A stretch of DNA of 64,000 nucleotides from Pyrinomonadaceae bacterium (GCA_021463165.1 JAJTWY010000009.1:62001-126000), one strand, 5' to 3'; positions 1 through 9,469 are shown, counted from the first letter of the stretch. Numbers and translations are program-made. The notes: a model not told the origin generated them from the letters alone.

Positions 1-726
1 ATCGTTGGATCCGCTCTTGGTGATGAGCGAGATCTGGGCACCCGACGAACGGCCCTTTGAGGCGTCCGGATTCGACGTGGTCACACGGAACTCATCTACT
101 GAGTCAGGGTTGACACGAAGCACAGGTGCGAATGCCGAAGCATCCTGCTGGTTATTGACGTCGATGCCGTCCAGGGTGATATTCGCCTGGTCCGAGCGTC
201 CGCCGGCAACCGAACCGTCAGGCGTCACGGCAGCCTGAAGGCTGAGAAGATTGGCCACGTTTCGTCCCTGCAGCGGCAGATTCAGGATCTGCCTGGAAAC
301 AAAGTTGTTTCCCAAGCTGGCATCGCCGGTGTTGACAATGCTTTCGAGGCCGGCGGCATCGACATTGACCACCTCAGTGACCTGGCCGATCTCGAGCGCG
401 ACATTGATCGTGACCGTATTATCAACCAGCGCCTGAAAATTTGAAACGCTAGCCTTTTTGAAGCCGCTCATCTCCACCTCGAGACGGTAGGCTCCGGGCT
501 GAACCGACGCGAATGTGTAGGATCCCGAATCATTTGAGATCGCGGTTCGTGCGGTCCCTTGACCGCTAATTAGTTTGACCGTAGCACCCGATACGGCGTT
601 ACCCTGGGGGTCGGTAACCGAGCCCGTCACGGTTGACGTGCCGACCTGCGCCCATGCCGACGCAGTCGCGAGTACGATCATCAGAGCTGATGTCATAAAG
701 CTAACAATCAGGTTCCTTTTTTTCAT
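1..726 (-). CDS. TonB-dependent receptor, Oar-like, N-terminal part (cut by window edge)
   Basis: The reading frame is open to the left edge, so only the first 242 codons are seen. The protein starts with a signal peptide (MKKRNLIVSF..., cleavage near WAQ at about residue 27). A carboxypeptidase-regulatory/CNA-B-like domain follows (VTGSVTDPQGNAVSGATV), then a TonB plug-like region with LPLQGRNVANLLSLQ, TLDGIDVNNQQ and, at the edge, SSGAQISLITKSGSND. This order is typical of the large Oar-type receptors common in Acidobacteriota; family members usually exceed 900 residues. They sit in the outer membrane; the substrate cannot be told from this part. The start at 726 is fixed by a strong AGGAGG-type ribosome site just upstream. 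It appears to be transcribed alone, away from the flavoprotein gene. Confidence 0.85.
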   Translation of the reverse strand, partial: MKKRNLIVSFMTSALMIVLATASAWAQVGTSTVTGSVTDPQGNAVSGATVKLISGQGTARTAISNDSGSYTFASVQPGAYRLEVEMSGFKKASVSNFQALVDNTVTINVALEIGQVTEVVNVDAAGLESIVNTGDASLGNNFVSRQILNLPLQGRNVANLLSLQAAVTPDGSVAGGRSDQANITLDGIDVNNQQDASAFAPVLRVNPDSVDEFRVTTSNPDASKGRSSGAQISLITKSGSND

Positions 727-756
727 ACATATCCTCCTAAATTTCCTCTTGATAAT

Positions 757-780
757 GCCGTTTCGCTCCTGCGAAACAGC
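757..780 (-). promoter_or_regulatory. Stem-loop in the leader of the Oar-like receptor gene
   Basis: A 10-bp inverted repeat, GCTGTTTCGC / GCGAAACGGC with a four-base AGGA loop read on the minus strand, contains one G-U pair. It lies about 30 bases upstream of the start codon and ends before the ribosome site. It has no T-run, so it is not an intrinsic terminator. It may stabilise the mRNA or bind a regulator; this is inference. Confidence 0.4.
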
Positions 781-1209
781 CAGCAACCCTAACCGACCAG
801 CAGTCAAAACCAGCGACCGAAGTGGTGTTGATCCGAAGAACTAATGGCAGCAAGCAGCTTGAGATTCATCACACAAGTAACAGAGACTTTGCAATTATCA
901 AATTAGCCGTAGAACCGTCTATCGCGATCAATCCTTTGGACATTGTTTCAGTAAGGCACGCATCGTGCCAATGGCTCCGGCCATGCCCGGCTGGCGTCAC
1001 CGCCGCGACAAAACTCTAACTTCTGGAGCCGGGAATCGATAGAACGACGTAATTATCGGGGGAAAAGCCTTCATCTTCAAGTCGGCTCCGGACTGGTTGG
1101 CAAATGCAAAGACAGGCTCAGGCGGGCTGATCGTGCATCGATAGCATCCGAAAGGTCGGTTTTTATGGAGAGACGTACGAAATATTGGATAACGAACTTC
1201 GGGCCTCGG
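781..1209. other. Intergenic stretch without recognisable gene
   Basis: About 430 bases lie between the receptor leader and the end of the flavoprotein gene. The only longer open frame (822-1019, plus strand) has no ribosome site and no family resemblance. The stretch presumably holds the receptor promoter, but no convincing -35/-10 pair was recognised. Confidence 0.4.
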
Positions 1210-2124
1210 CTAGGTGAGCCTCTGCACAAGATGTTTCGCGGCGGTGACTCCCATTCCGATCGCGGAGTTCAGCGTCGGCGAGATGGGGTTGGCAACGTCG
1301 CCGACGGCATACACGAGATCTACTTGCGTTGAACCGTGTGCGTCGACCTTGATGTAGCCCGAGTCATCCAACTCCAGTTGGCTAGCGAACGCTTCGGAGT
1401 TCGGCATCACGCCTACTCGGATGAGCACGAGATCGGCGTTGATCCGGTGATACTCAGCCCCAGGACCGCTAATCGTTACAGTCTCGACATGTTCCGTTCC
1501 GTCGATCGAAGAAAGCCGACAGGAAGTGCGAACGTCAATGTTCTTCAATTCGGCGATCTGGTCCATGAAGATCTTTCGGGCCGTAAAGTTCTCTCTTCTG
1601 TGTACGAGAGTGATCGAACGGGCCCGCTTTGCGAGCATGACCGCATTCTCGGCAGCGGCATCTCCACCGCCAACAACCACGACTCTCTTTCCTTCGGTCT
1701 GATCCAGGCTCTTTGCCCCGGATCCCAGCACACCGCGGCCAATGAATTCCTGCTCGCCGGGAATACCAAGGCTGCGGCGCCGAACGCCGGTAGCGACCAC
1801 GATCGAACGGCCCGTGAATACCCGGCCGTCCTCCGTTTCAATTCGCTTTGCTGCCAGGTCTACGGCTTTTACATCTACCGAGGTCGTAATCTCAGTACAT
1901 GAAGCTCCCGCCTGCTGGCCGAGCCGCTCCCGTAGTTCGGCCGGCTCGATCTGCCCGAACCCGAGAAAGTTTCTGATAGTATTGAAGGTCCAGTTCAATT
2001 GGCCGCCCGTGATCTTCTCGCGCTCTAGGACCGTTCCGCGCAGCCCCAGTTCAGAGCACCAGACAGCCGCGGCAAGGCCTGCCGGCCCGCCCCCGACGAT
2101 AAGCACATCGTACGCGTCCTTCAC
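1210..2124 (-). CDS. Thioredoxin-reductase-like FAD/NAD(P)H oxidoreductase lacking the CxxC
   Basis: The 304-residue protein has the full fold of a low-molecular-weight thioredoxin reductase. It shows an FAD-binding GGGPAG near residue 11, a second dinucleotide-binding GGGDAA near 152, and the C-terminal FAD contact GDVANPISPTLNSA. The segment that should carry the redox-active Cys-x-x-Cys after GRGV (about residues 135-138) reads SGAK. It therefore cannot shuttle electrons to thioredoxin in the usual way. Similar proteins include ferredoxin/flavodoxin-NADP reductases of the TrxR type and other disulfide-free reductases. The start is GTG at 2124 with a GGGGAG about 11 bases upstream. It is divergent from the TPR-receiver gene and separated from it by 298 bases. 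Confidence 0.85.
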   Translation of the reverse strand: MKDAYDVLIVGGGPAGLAAAVWCSELGLRGTVLEREKITGGQLNWTFNTIRNFLGFGQIEPAELRERLGQQAGASCTEITTSVDVKAVDLAAKRIETEDGRVFTGRSIVVATGVRRRSLGIPGEQEFIGRGVLGSGAKSLDQTEGKRVVVVGGGDAAAENAVMLAKRARSITLVHRRENFTARKIFMDQIAELKNIDVRTSCRLSSIDGTEHVETVTISGPGAEYHRINADLVLIRVGVMPNSEAFASQLELDDSGYIKVDAHGSTQVDLVYAVGDVANPISPTLNSAIGMGVTAAKHLVQRLT

Positions 2125-2422
2125 GATGGAAATATCTCCCCGGAATCTTTCGTACCTAACACTTTTTTGTCAACAGGCATATGCCAATTTTTGTCACAAA
2201 TGCGATCGAAGTCAAATCGTCGCGATTCGGAGGACATTGTGTAACTTGTTGTACGCATAGGGATTTATCGTTTTTCAGCGTGTCCGGCCCCCTCGCCTTT
2301 CGGGCGATTTTTCTGGCATTCATTTTGCTGTAAAACTCCTCGGATAATTGGGTGCTGGCTGCCATACCACTGCCGCTTACGAATCCCTCCACGTTAACCA
2401 GACGAATTTCGATAATTGACTT

Positions 2423-4639
2423 ATGCGACTAGAACTCGAACCCAGAGCAACTACGTTCCCACTTGCAGGCGTTGATTCGATCGATGCTTTTGCCAACTCA
2501 TCCTGGAACCTCGATTCCTTACTGAAGAAAGGCATCGCCGCAGCCCAAAGCGGTGAACGCGACATCGCCCGTAAACTCCTCTCTCAGGCAGTAGCGATCG
2601 ATCCGCACAGTGAAGATGCCTGGATGTGGCTGGCTTCGATAAGCGACTATCCGGAAGAACTCCTTGCGTTTCTAAATCGAGTTCTTGACATCAATCCGGA
2701 TAATGAAAAAGCGTCGGATTGGAGACAGCAAACAAACGCTCTGCTGGCAAAGACCTTTGTCCAAAAGGCTCTCGCCGCACGCAACGACGGCACCTACGCG
2801 CTCGCCGTGCAGTACCTTGACACTGCTCTGACCTACGATGAAGAGTATGAAGCTGCGTGGTTCTGGAAGGCTTCCCTTGCCGAGACTGAAGAAGAGAAAC
2901 TGGCACACCTTGAGAGGGTACTATCCATAAATCCCGACTCGAACGAGGCAGCCGAAGCCATAGCCTCGATACACGCCAACCGGATCGCTTCGCAACTCAG
3001 TTCGGCTGAGCAGTTTGCCGCAAGTGGCAACTTTTCCGAGGCTTCGCGACTGGCGCAGGAGTTTGCCGATCACGACGATGCCGCTATTCGCGAGAGATCC
3101 CTCATGATCCTGGCGTCGGTCGCCGAGTCTGATGAAGGAAAGCTAGCGCAATATTCTCGCGTGCTTGAAGTTAATCCTGCCAACTCTACAGCCGCGGATG
3201 CGGTAGCCTCGCTCGAAAAGGCGCGGATGCAGTCCCTCTTTAATGAGGCCAAAACGGCAGCGGCGGAGGGCGATCGAACTCACGCCATCGAGGTGCTAGA
3301 AGACCTTCTTGAAGGGTCACCCGATTTTGTCGATGGATGGCTCTTGATCTCGCATCTAAGATCCTCGCTTGACGAGAAGATAGCCGCCCTCGAAAAAGCC
3401 CTCGAAATTGATCCAGAAAATGCCGCGGCGCGGTCGGGACTGGCGTTCCTCGCCCTGACATTTGGGACCGAAGAAAAGTCAGATGCGCCGAATGGATCGC
3501 AATCTCAGGTACAGTCCAGCGAAGAGTTCAATCAGGCCGATCCCCACGAGACCGACGAACCAAATATGATGACCGAGGCCGCCGAGGTCGATGAAGAACA
3601 AGAGGTTTCGAGTTCTGCCGAAGACTTAGCGGTGCCGGTGTCCGCTGATGACAATGAAGATGGCGAGATGTCTGAACCCAGGTCGGTCGAGCAGTTGTTT
3701 GGCCCGGTCACGGAACCTGCCGACCCGGCGTGTGAAACGGTTGAAAGACCCTCGCCGTTTGCAAATAAAGTCCTTGAATATGATGCAGACTCACCCAATG
3801 CGGAGGATTGCCAGGCCGCGGCTCCTTCGGCCGATGAAGCTTTCGCTGACTACGATCCTGATATGGATCCTGCGTCGGCCGAACTTGCCGAGTGTCCATT
3901 CTGCTTCCACGGGAACGAACAGCAGGCCCTGAAGTGCGTGTCATGCAGGGCAATGCTGACGCTCTCAGACATGGAACGGCTGCTCGCGGGGACAGCCGCT
4001 GATCGCGAAACCCTTCAGAATGCCGTAACAACCATGGAGGCACAGTGGAATACCCGCGAATTCGATGAGAAAGAACTTACGGTGCTGGGCCTGGGATATC
4101 TGAACCTGGGAAATGTCGAGAGCGGTTTCCGATATCTGCAGGAAGCGTCCCGGCTCGATCCCAACAACGTGATCCTGGCGGGTCAGGTCAATACGCTCGC
4201 CATCAGGCTCGACGAGATGCGCCGCCAATCAGAGGTCTTTGACGCAATGCCGAAAGGCAAAACGATCCTCGTGGTTGACGACAGTCCGACTGTTCGCAAG
4301 CTCATCGCGGGAAAACTTGAAAAGTCGGGCCACAATGTGGTCTGCGCCGTCGATGGCGTCGATGCCTTGGCAAAAATGGAAGAGGGCGTTCCTGACCTGG
4401 TCCTCCTCGATATAACGATGCCGAGAATGGACGGCTACGAGGTCTGCAAGCAGATCCGTTCAAATCCAGCCTGCAAGAACCTGCCCGTGGTTATGATCTC
4501 CGGCAAAGACGGGTTCTTCGACAAGGTTCGCGGCCGTATGGCGGGAACCACAGGCTATGTAACAAAGCCATTTGGTCCAGAGACCCTGATGAAGGCACTC
4601 GAAATGTACCTGATCCCAGACGAAGCCTCGGAAAACTAG
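2423..4639 (+). CDS. TPR protein with zinc ribbon and C-terminal response-regulator receiver domain
   Basis: The 738-residue protein probably acts in the cytoplasm as output or scaffold of a phosphorelay. Residues from about 30 to 350 form tetratricopeptide-like repeats, several ending in ALEIDPEN or LSINPDSN-type helices. An acidic Glu/Asp/Ser-rich linker follows. A C-x2-C-x10-C-x2-C zinc ribbon (CPFC...CVSC) starts near residue 491. After another TPR pair comes a CheY-like receiver from about 613 to the end (KTILVVDDSPTVRKL), with phospho-acceptor Asp near 663 in LVLLDITMP and the conserved TKPF lysine. The receiver resembles PilG/PilH of twitching-motility systems. The hybrid kinase gene begins 43 bases downstream in the same direction, so the two are likely partners. 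The start at 2423 has no obvious ribosome site, so the exact N-terminus is uncertain. Confidence 0.85.
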   Translation: MRLELEPRATTFPLAGVDSIDAFANSSWNLDSLLKKGIAAAQSGERDIARKLLSQAVAIDPHSEDAWMWLASISDYPEELLAFLNRVLDINPDNEKASDWRQQTNALLAKTFVQKALAARNDGTYALAVQYLDTALTYDEEYEAAWFWKASLAETEEEKLAHLERVLSINPDSNEAAEAIASIHANRIASQLSSAEQFAASGNFSEASRLAQEFADHDDAAIRERSLMILASVAESDEGKLAQYSRVLEVNPANSTAADAVASLEKARMQSLFNEAKTAAAEGDRTHAIEVLEDLLEGSPDFVDGWLLISHLRSSLDEKIAALEKALEIDPENAAARSGLAFLALTFGTEEKSDAPNGSQSQVQSSEEFNQADPHETDEPNMMTEAAEVDEEQEVSSSAEDLAVPVSADDNEDGEMSEPRSVEQLFGPVTEPADPACETVERPSPFANKVLEYDADSPNAEDCQAAAPSADEAFADYDPDMDPASAELAECPFCFHGNEQQALKCVSCRAMLTLSDMERLLAGTAADRETLQNAVTTMEAQWNTREFDEKELTVLGLGYLNLGNVESGFRYLQEASRLDPNNVILAGQVNTLAIRLDEMRRQSEVFDAMPKGKTILVVDDSPTVRKLIAGKLEKSGHNVVCAVDGVDALAKMEEGVPDLVLLDITMPRMDGYEVCKQIRSNPACKNLPVVMISGKDGFFDKVRGRMAGTTGYVTKPFGPETLMKALEMYLIPDEASEN

Positions 4640-4682
4640 TTTTACTTTCTCCCACCCACCCCTCCTATCTCCGGCGGCACCA

Positions 4683-6764
4683 ATGGACCGCGAAAAACTG
4701 CAAACATTTGTAATGGCTGCCGAGGACGATCTGGCATCTGTCCGAAGCAGCCTGCTCATCGTCGCCCAAAGCGGCAAAGGGTCGGACCTTGCCGTGCCGC
4801 GAGTCATTCTCGAGCGCCTAGCTTGCAAAGCCCGTGAGAAAGGGATCGCGGCGATCGAGGACTTGTGCATCGAGTGTCAAAAGACACTCTCCCAGTTCGG
4901 AACCACCGAGATCGTCACGCCGGCCGCCGCCCACGCAGCTCTTGACACGATCGCCCGGATCGAAGCGATGGTCTGGGCAGTGCCAATACGTTCGGCAGAT
5001 TTCCTTTCGGATGTCGGTGAATTCGTCGATGTTTCCTTTCGAGACCTGATGACCGAGGTCGCCGATCCGTCCATCGCCGATGGGACTACGGACTTTGAGA
5101 TCGATGAAGAAACCCTCGAGATATTTCGAGAGGAGGCTGAGGGCCTGCTTACGAATATTGCCGAGAATCTGGGTATCCTCTCGGCGTCACCGTCGGATCA
5201 GACGGCCCTGTGGGAAGTACGGCGTAACGCCCATACATTCAAGGGGGCCGCGGGCATCGTCGGCCTTAGCGAGGCGTCAGCAGTAGCTCACCGGATCGAA
5301 GACCTTCTGGATCAACTGGTCGAGCTGCGCGCGCCGGCCGGCCCACCCGTGATCGACTTCCTGGTCGCCTCCACAAAAGATCTGCATGCCATTCTCGCGT
5401 CAAAAAGCGAGACAAGCCCCGGTGACCTCGAAAGTAGTTATGCCAAGGCTGTCGATTGGCTTCGCTCGGAGCTGCAACCCGTCGGACTCGACACGCCGGA
5501 CCGGCCCGTCGCCGCCCCATTGGCAAAATCCGATCCCGTTCGCACGACGACCACCCCGATAGTCAGGGTTTCACTTGACCGGCTCGACGAGCTTATCAAG
5601 ATCTCGCGAAGCCTGATCGTCAATCGTTCGGCTATTCGAGAACGCCTTAACGAACGCGTTCTCTTCAAAGATCAAGATCCTGAATTCATCGCCAGGATCG
5701 AAACACTACTAGAAGCCCAGCAGACACTAACGGATGAGATCCAGGCCCGGCTACTCAAGATCAGGATGGTCAGGTTCGGTACGCTCGAAGCTCGTTTGAG
5801 CCGAAATGTGAATGTAACCTGCACTGAGGAGGCGAAGAAGGCCGTTCTTGAGATCGAGAATGGTGACGTTGAGATCGACACGCAGGTGATCGACGCTCTT
5901 ATCGAGCCTTTGCTTCATCTGCTAAAGAACGCCGTCGTACATGGCATCGAGCATCCGGATACGAGGCGGCTGATCGGAAAGCCGGAACGAGGCACCGTCA
6001 CCGTCAGGGTCGAAGCTGATGATGAGGCCCTGATCCTATCCGTAGCCGACGATGGTAGTGGCATATCGCCGGCAAGGCTCCGTGAGAAAGCCCTGCTGAA
6101 CGGCATTATTACAGCTCATCAGGCCGATTCGATGAATGACCGTGATTCGATGCAGCTGATATTCGACCGCGGATTGACTACCTCCGAAAGCGTCAATCTG
6201 AACGCCGGCCGCGGTGTCGGAATGAGTATCGTCAAAGAGGCTGTCGAAAGCCGAGGAGGCTCCATCGTAATAAAGTCTGAACCGCAGCGTGGAACGACAT
6301 TCACGATACTGATGCCGCTCGGGCCTCATGGAACGGCGACGGAAATTGTAAAGGAACCGGAGATGGAATTGCCTGAACCCAGTGCAGCTCCGCTGATCCT
6401 CATCGTGGACGACAGCCCGAGCGTCCGCCGTCATTCAACCAAGCTGATTGAACAGGCCGGCATGCGTGCGATCACGGCTAACAACGGGGCCGAAGCCCTC
6501 GAATTGCTCCTGAATGGTGAGTGGGAACCGGATATGATCCTCTCTGATGTCGAAATGCCTCAGATCGACGGCTGGGCATTTCTCGAATACGTCAAGACCG
6601 ACGAACACTTCGGCCATATTCCGGTCGTAATGGTGACGTCGCTCGATACGGATGAATTCAAAAACAAAGCTGCCGATCTCGGGGCTTCGGACTACTTCAT
6701 AAAGCCGCTCAGCCGAGACGGCCTTGCCCGAATCATCGACGCATTCATCAGCAAGCCCGTCTAG
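4683..6764 (+). CDS. CheA-like hybrid histidine kinase (HPt-ATPase-receiver) without a CheW domain
   Basis: The 693-residue protein has the CheA/ChpA order but is shortened. An HPt domain carries phospho-accepting His near residue 184 in AHTFKGAAGIVGL. A dimerisation region follows. The HATPase domain has the N-box LLHLLKNAVVHGIEHP, G1 box DDGSGIS and G2-like GRGVGMSIVKEAVE. A receiver domain (ILIVDDSPSVRRH) has Asp near 622 in LSDVEMP. In CheA the ATPase is followed by a CheW-like P5 domain; here the chain goes from FTILMPLG straight to the receiver. Coupling to chemoreceptor arrays through CheW is therefore not expected. It follows the TPR-receiver gene by 43 bases, suggesting a two-gene phosphorelay. 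Its stop codon shares a CTAG with the convergent SDR gene. Confidence 0.87.
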   Translation: MDREKLQTFVMAAEDDLASVRSSLLIVAQSGKGSDLAVPRVILERLACKAREKGIAAIEDLCIECQKTLSQFGTTEIVTPAAAHAALDTIARIEAMVWAVPIRSADFLSDVGEFVDVSFRDLMTEVADPSIADGTTDFEIDEETLEIFREEAEGLLTNIAENLGILSASPSDQTALWEVRRNAHTFKGAAGIVGLSEASAVAHRIEDLLDQLVELRAPAGPPVIDFLVASTKDLHAILASKSETSPGDLESSYAKAVDWLRSELQPVGLDTPDRPVAAPLAKSDPVRTTTTPIVRVSLDRLDELIKISRSLIVNRSAIRERLNERVLFKDQDPEFIARIETLLEAQQTLTDEIQARLLKIRMVRFGTLEARLSRNVNVTCTEEAKKAVLEIENGDVEIDTQVIDALIEPLLHLLKNAVVHGIEHPDTRRLIGKPERGTVTVRVEADDEALILSVADDGSGISPARLREKALLNGIITAHQADSMNDRDSMQLIFDRGLTTSESVNLNAGRGVGMSIVKEAVESRGGSIVIKSEPQRGTTFTILMPLGPHGTATEIVKEPEMELPEPSAAPLILIVDDSPSVRRHSTKLIEQAGMRAITANNGAEALELLLNGEWEPDMILSDVEMPQIDGWAFLEYVKTDEHFGHIPVVMVTSLDTDEFKNKAADLGASDYFIKPLSRDGLARIIDAFISKPV

Positions 6765-7474
6765 CGGGCCGGCGGCCTTGAGGGTCTTATCTCGATCTTG
6801 CTCGGCAAAACCCTCGGCTCCATTTTAAGCAGGTCGATCACCACCTGTGCGATATCCTCAGGTTGGATCTGCCATGCCTTCTCCGGCGACGGCGTATCGT
6901 TGCCGAAATGCGTGTTCACACTTCCCGGACAAATATAGGTGACCTTGATATCGTCGTGCCTGACCTCCTGCATCATTGCCTCGGTAAAACCATTGAGACC
7001 AAATTTTGATGCATTGTAGGCGGCCATTCTCGGATGTGCGTTCTGCCCGGCCAGCGAAGAAATATTGATTATATATCCGCCGCCCCGATTCCTAAGCAGC
7101 GGGATCGCATAGTGACAGCAATAGAATACGCCAAGAAGATTCGTTTCAAGCGTCTGCCGAAATTCGTCGCCCGAGATCTCCTCGACCGTTTTCCCGGGGA
7201 ACGCTATCCCTGCGTTGTTGATCACAATATCGACGCCACCCAGAGCGGCGACACATTCATCTATCGATCGTCGGACGTCTGCTTCTGACCGAACATCACA
7301 AACACCGCCCGCGGCCGATCCAAGAGCTTTCAGCTTTTCGACAGCTTTTGAAACACCGGCGGCGTCCCGCCCGCAGATATAGACCGAGGCGCCGCCTTTG
7401 ACCAATGCCTCGGCGATCGAATAGCCGATCCCCTTCGTTCCACCCGTGATGAACGCTACTTTACCTTCAAACAT
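6761..7474 (-). CDS. Short-chain dehydrogenase/reductase (SDR)
   Basis: This 237-residue classical SDR has the cofactor motif TGGTKGIG near the N-terminus, NNAG in the central strand, ISS as the catalytic serine region and YNASK as the catalytic Tyr/Lys pair. The length fits the family. It resembles 3-oxoacyl-ACP reductases (FabG-like) but the substrate cannot be read from the sequence. It starts 16 bases after the gatB stop and is probably the last gene of a three-gene unit. Its stop codon overlaps that of the convergent kinase gene within the palindrome CTAG (6761-6764). Confidence 0.88.
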   Translation of the reverse strand: MFEGKVAFITGGTKGIGYSIAEALVKGGASVYICGRDAAGVSKAVEKLKALGSAAGGVCDVRSEADVRRSIDECVAALGGVDIVINNAGIAFPGKTVEEISGDEFRQTLETNLLGVFYCCHYAIPLLRNRGGGYIINISSLAGQNAHPRMAAYNASKFGLNGFTEAMMQEVRHDDIKVTYICPGSVNTHFGNDTPSPEKAWQIQPEDIAQVVIDLLKMEPRVLPSKIEIRPSRPPAR

Positions 7475-7489
7475 CGGATCTTGACCCCG

Positions 7490-8959
7490 CTACAGCTTCG
7501 CCTTGAGCACTTCGTTGACGACCTGCGGATTGGCCTTTCCCTGTGACGCTCGCATCACCTGGCCGACAAAGAACCCGAACAGTTTTTCATTGCCTCCGCG
7601 GTATGCCGCGACATTCGCCTCGTTTGCAGCGATCACATCGTCGACGATCTTTTCGATGGCTGCCGAATCCGAAACCTGTTCGAACCCCTTCTCTTTGATT
7701 ATCTCGGGCGCCGTGCGGCCCGAGGCAAACATCGCCGAGAGCACCTCTTTTGCCTGATTGTTGTTGACCTTGCCGTCAGCCACGATCCTGAGCAATTCGG
7801 CGAGGTCCTCGGCAGTTGTGAGGCTTTCGCCGACCGACTTGCCGGAGTTGTTCAATTCACGCGTGAACTCGCCGAGTATCCAGTTTGCCGCGGCCTTGGG
7901 ATTCGCGGCGATCCGCGCCGTCGTCTCGAAATAGGCAGCGAGGTCCTTATCAGAAACCAGTTGCGACGCCTCGGCAAATGTCAGCCCGTAAACCTCGATG
8001 AATCGGTCCCGCATAGCGTCGGGAAGCTCGGGAAGCTCGCGCTTGATATCCTCGATAAACTCCCTCGAAACGGTCAGCGGCTGCAGGTCGGGTTCCGGAA
8101 AGTACCTGTAATCGTGGGCGTCTTCCTTCTTGCGCATGATCCGCGTCTGGTTGTTCTTCTCGTCCCACAAGCGGGTTTCCTGATCGACATTCTCGCCTTT
8201 TTCGTGGGCCTCGATCTGACGGGCGATCTCGTAGTCGATCGCCTTCTGCATGAAACGAACCGAATTGAGATTCTTAAGCTCTACTTTGTTGCGAAAGCAA
8301 GTTTCGCCGACTTTCCGTACGGAAACATTGGCCTCACAACGAAGATTGCCCTTTTCCATGTCAGCATCGCTCGCACCGACCCAGCGAAGGGCGTGCCGAA
8401 CGTGATTAACATAGTCGAATGCCTGCCAGGACGTACGAAAATCCGGCGAGGTCACGATCTCGCCCAATGGCGTTCCGGCCCGATTAAGATCTATGTAAGA
8501 GTATCTGTCCGTATCGGGCAGACCCTCGTGTACGTTCTTGCCGGCATCCTCCTCGAGATGCATTCGCTGAATGTGGATGGTCATCGGTTTCCACTCGGCC
8601 GCCCGTCCATGCTCGTCGCGCTCGGCCGTGAGGATCGTCAAATGTCCATTGGATGAGAACGGCTTGTCGTACTGCGATATCTGATAGCCCTTCGGCAGGT
8701 CAGGGTAGAAATAGTTTTTTCGTGAAAAGATCGAGGTTTCCTGGATCTCAAGCCCGAGTGCCAGAGCCGCCCGAGCACCAAGTTCGATCACTCGGGAGTT
8801 GAGAACAGGCAACGCACCCGGCAGTCCCAGGCAGACCGGGCAAGTGTTCGAATTTGGCTCGCCGCCGGTCTCAACCGCGCACGAGCAGAATATCTTTGTT
8901 TCCGTGGCCAACTGGGCATGGATCTCCATCCCGATAACGGCCTCCCAACCTTCCTTCAT
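7490..8959 (-). CDS. gatB: Aspartyl/glutamyl-tRNA(Asn/Gln) amidotransferase subunit B
   Basis: GatB is the tRNA-binding kinase/amidotransferase subunit of GatCAB. That complex converts Glu-tRNA(Gln) and Asp-tRNA(Asn) to the amidated forms in the cytoplasm. The 489-residue length is normal. Diagnostic segments are WEAVIGMEIHAQL at the start, NTCPVCLGLPGALPVLN, FSRKNYFYPDLPKGYQISQ, and the C-terminal YqeY/GatB tail with FFVGQVMRASQGKANPQ. gatA and gatC are not in the window. It lies directly after a small exported-protein gene (6-base gap) and before the SDR gene. Confidence 0.97.
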   Translation of the reverse strand: MKEGWEAVIGMEIHAQLATETKIFCSCAVETGGEPNSNTCPVCLGLPGALPVLNSRVIELGARAALALGLEIQETSIFSRKNYFYPDLPKGYQISQYDKPFSSNGHLTILTAERDEHGRAAEWKPMTIHIQRMHLEEDAGKNVHEGLPDTDRYSYIDLNRAGTPLGEIVTSPDFRTSWQAFDYVNHVRHALRWVGASDADMEKGNLRCEANVSVRKVGETCFRNKVELKNLNSVRFMQKAIDYEIARQIEAHEKGENVDQETRLWDEKNNQTRIMRKKEDAHDYRYFPEPDLQPLTVSREFIEDIKRELPELPDAMRDRFIEVYGLTFAEASQLVSDKDLAAYFETTARIAANPKAAANWILGEFTRELNNSGKSVGESLTTAEDLAELLRIVADGKVNNNQAKEVLSAMFASGRTAPEIIKEKGFEQVSDSAAIEKIVDDVIAANEANVAAYRGGNEKLFGFFVGQVMRASQGKANPQVVNEVLKAKL

Positions 8960-8965
8960 AACTAT

Positions 8966-9469
8966 CTATCTTCTCCGAAGCCGAAACATTGGCCTTGACG
9001 GCGTACGCGCTCCTACCGGCCAAATGCTGCCGCCGCTTACGTAATACTCCTGGCGAAATGTCGGACGGCCGCGGCGATGCCGCCAGCTATCACGGCCAGG
9101 ATCGAAAAAAACTGGGAAATAAGCAGGAGCAAGACCGAGCTCAGGTTCAACTATCTCACGATAGACCTCAGCTCGAACGACCGGCGAGGTCGAGAATTCG
9201 AGCCTCATTCTCTCTCGCTCGATCTCCTGCTCCCGCAGCCTTGCCGAAAGTTCCATCGACTCCTTCAGACTCGCCTCGCTTCGTTTTGCAAGTTCCTCAG
9301 GCGACGGCAGGCCGAGCCGAGCGTGATTCTCACGATATTCGCGTTCCGCGTTGAGCCTTTCGATCCGGTATTTCTCCAGGTCGGCGTTCGTTATCGTCCT
9401 TCTCTGAGCATTCGCCGATACGGCAGCGGCAAATATCAATAACACAATAACTGCAGTGTAATACCTCAT
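8966..9469 (-). CDS. Hypothetical exported protein, charged coiled-coil type
   Basis: This 167-residue protein has a clear signal peptide (MRYYTAVIVLLIFAAAVSANA). A Glu/Arg-rich helical stretch at about residues 30-100 is likely to form a coiled coil (ERLNAEREYRENH, ARLREQEIERERMRLEF). The C-terminus is Arg/Pro-rich. No known family was recognised. It ends six bases before gatB and probably shares its transcript, although no functional link to tRNA amidation is evident. Confidence 0.65.
   Translation of the reverse strand: MRYYTAVIVLLIFAAAVSANAQRRTITNADLEKYRIERLNAEREYRENHARLGLPSPEELAKRSEASLKESMELSARLREQEIERERMRLEFSTSPVVRAEVYREIVEPELGLAPAYFPVFFDPGRDSWRHRRGRPTFRQEYYVSGGSIWPVGARTPSRPMFRLRRR

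Noticed and set aside
822..1019. 65-codon plus-strand frame left of the flavoprotein gene
   Set aside because: No ribosome site, no homology, odd composition; the region is better seen as intergenic.
7961..8656. 231-codon frame antisense to gatB
   Set aside because: Shadow of a conserved housekeeping gene; no independent signals.
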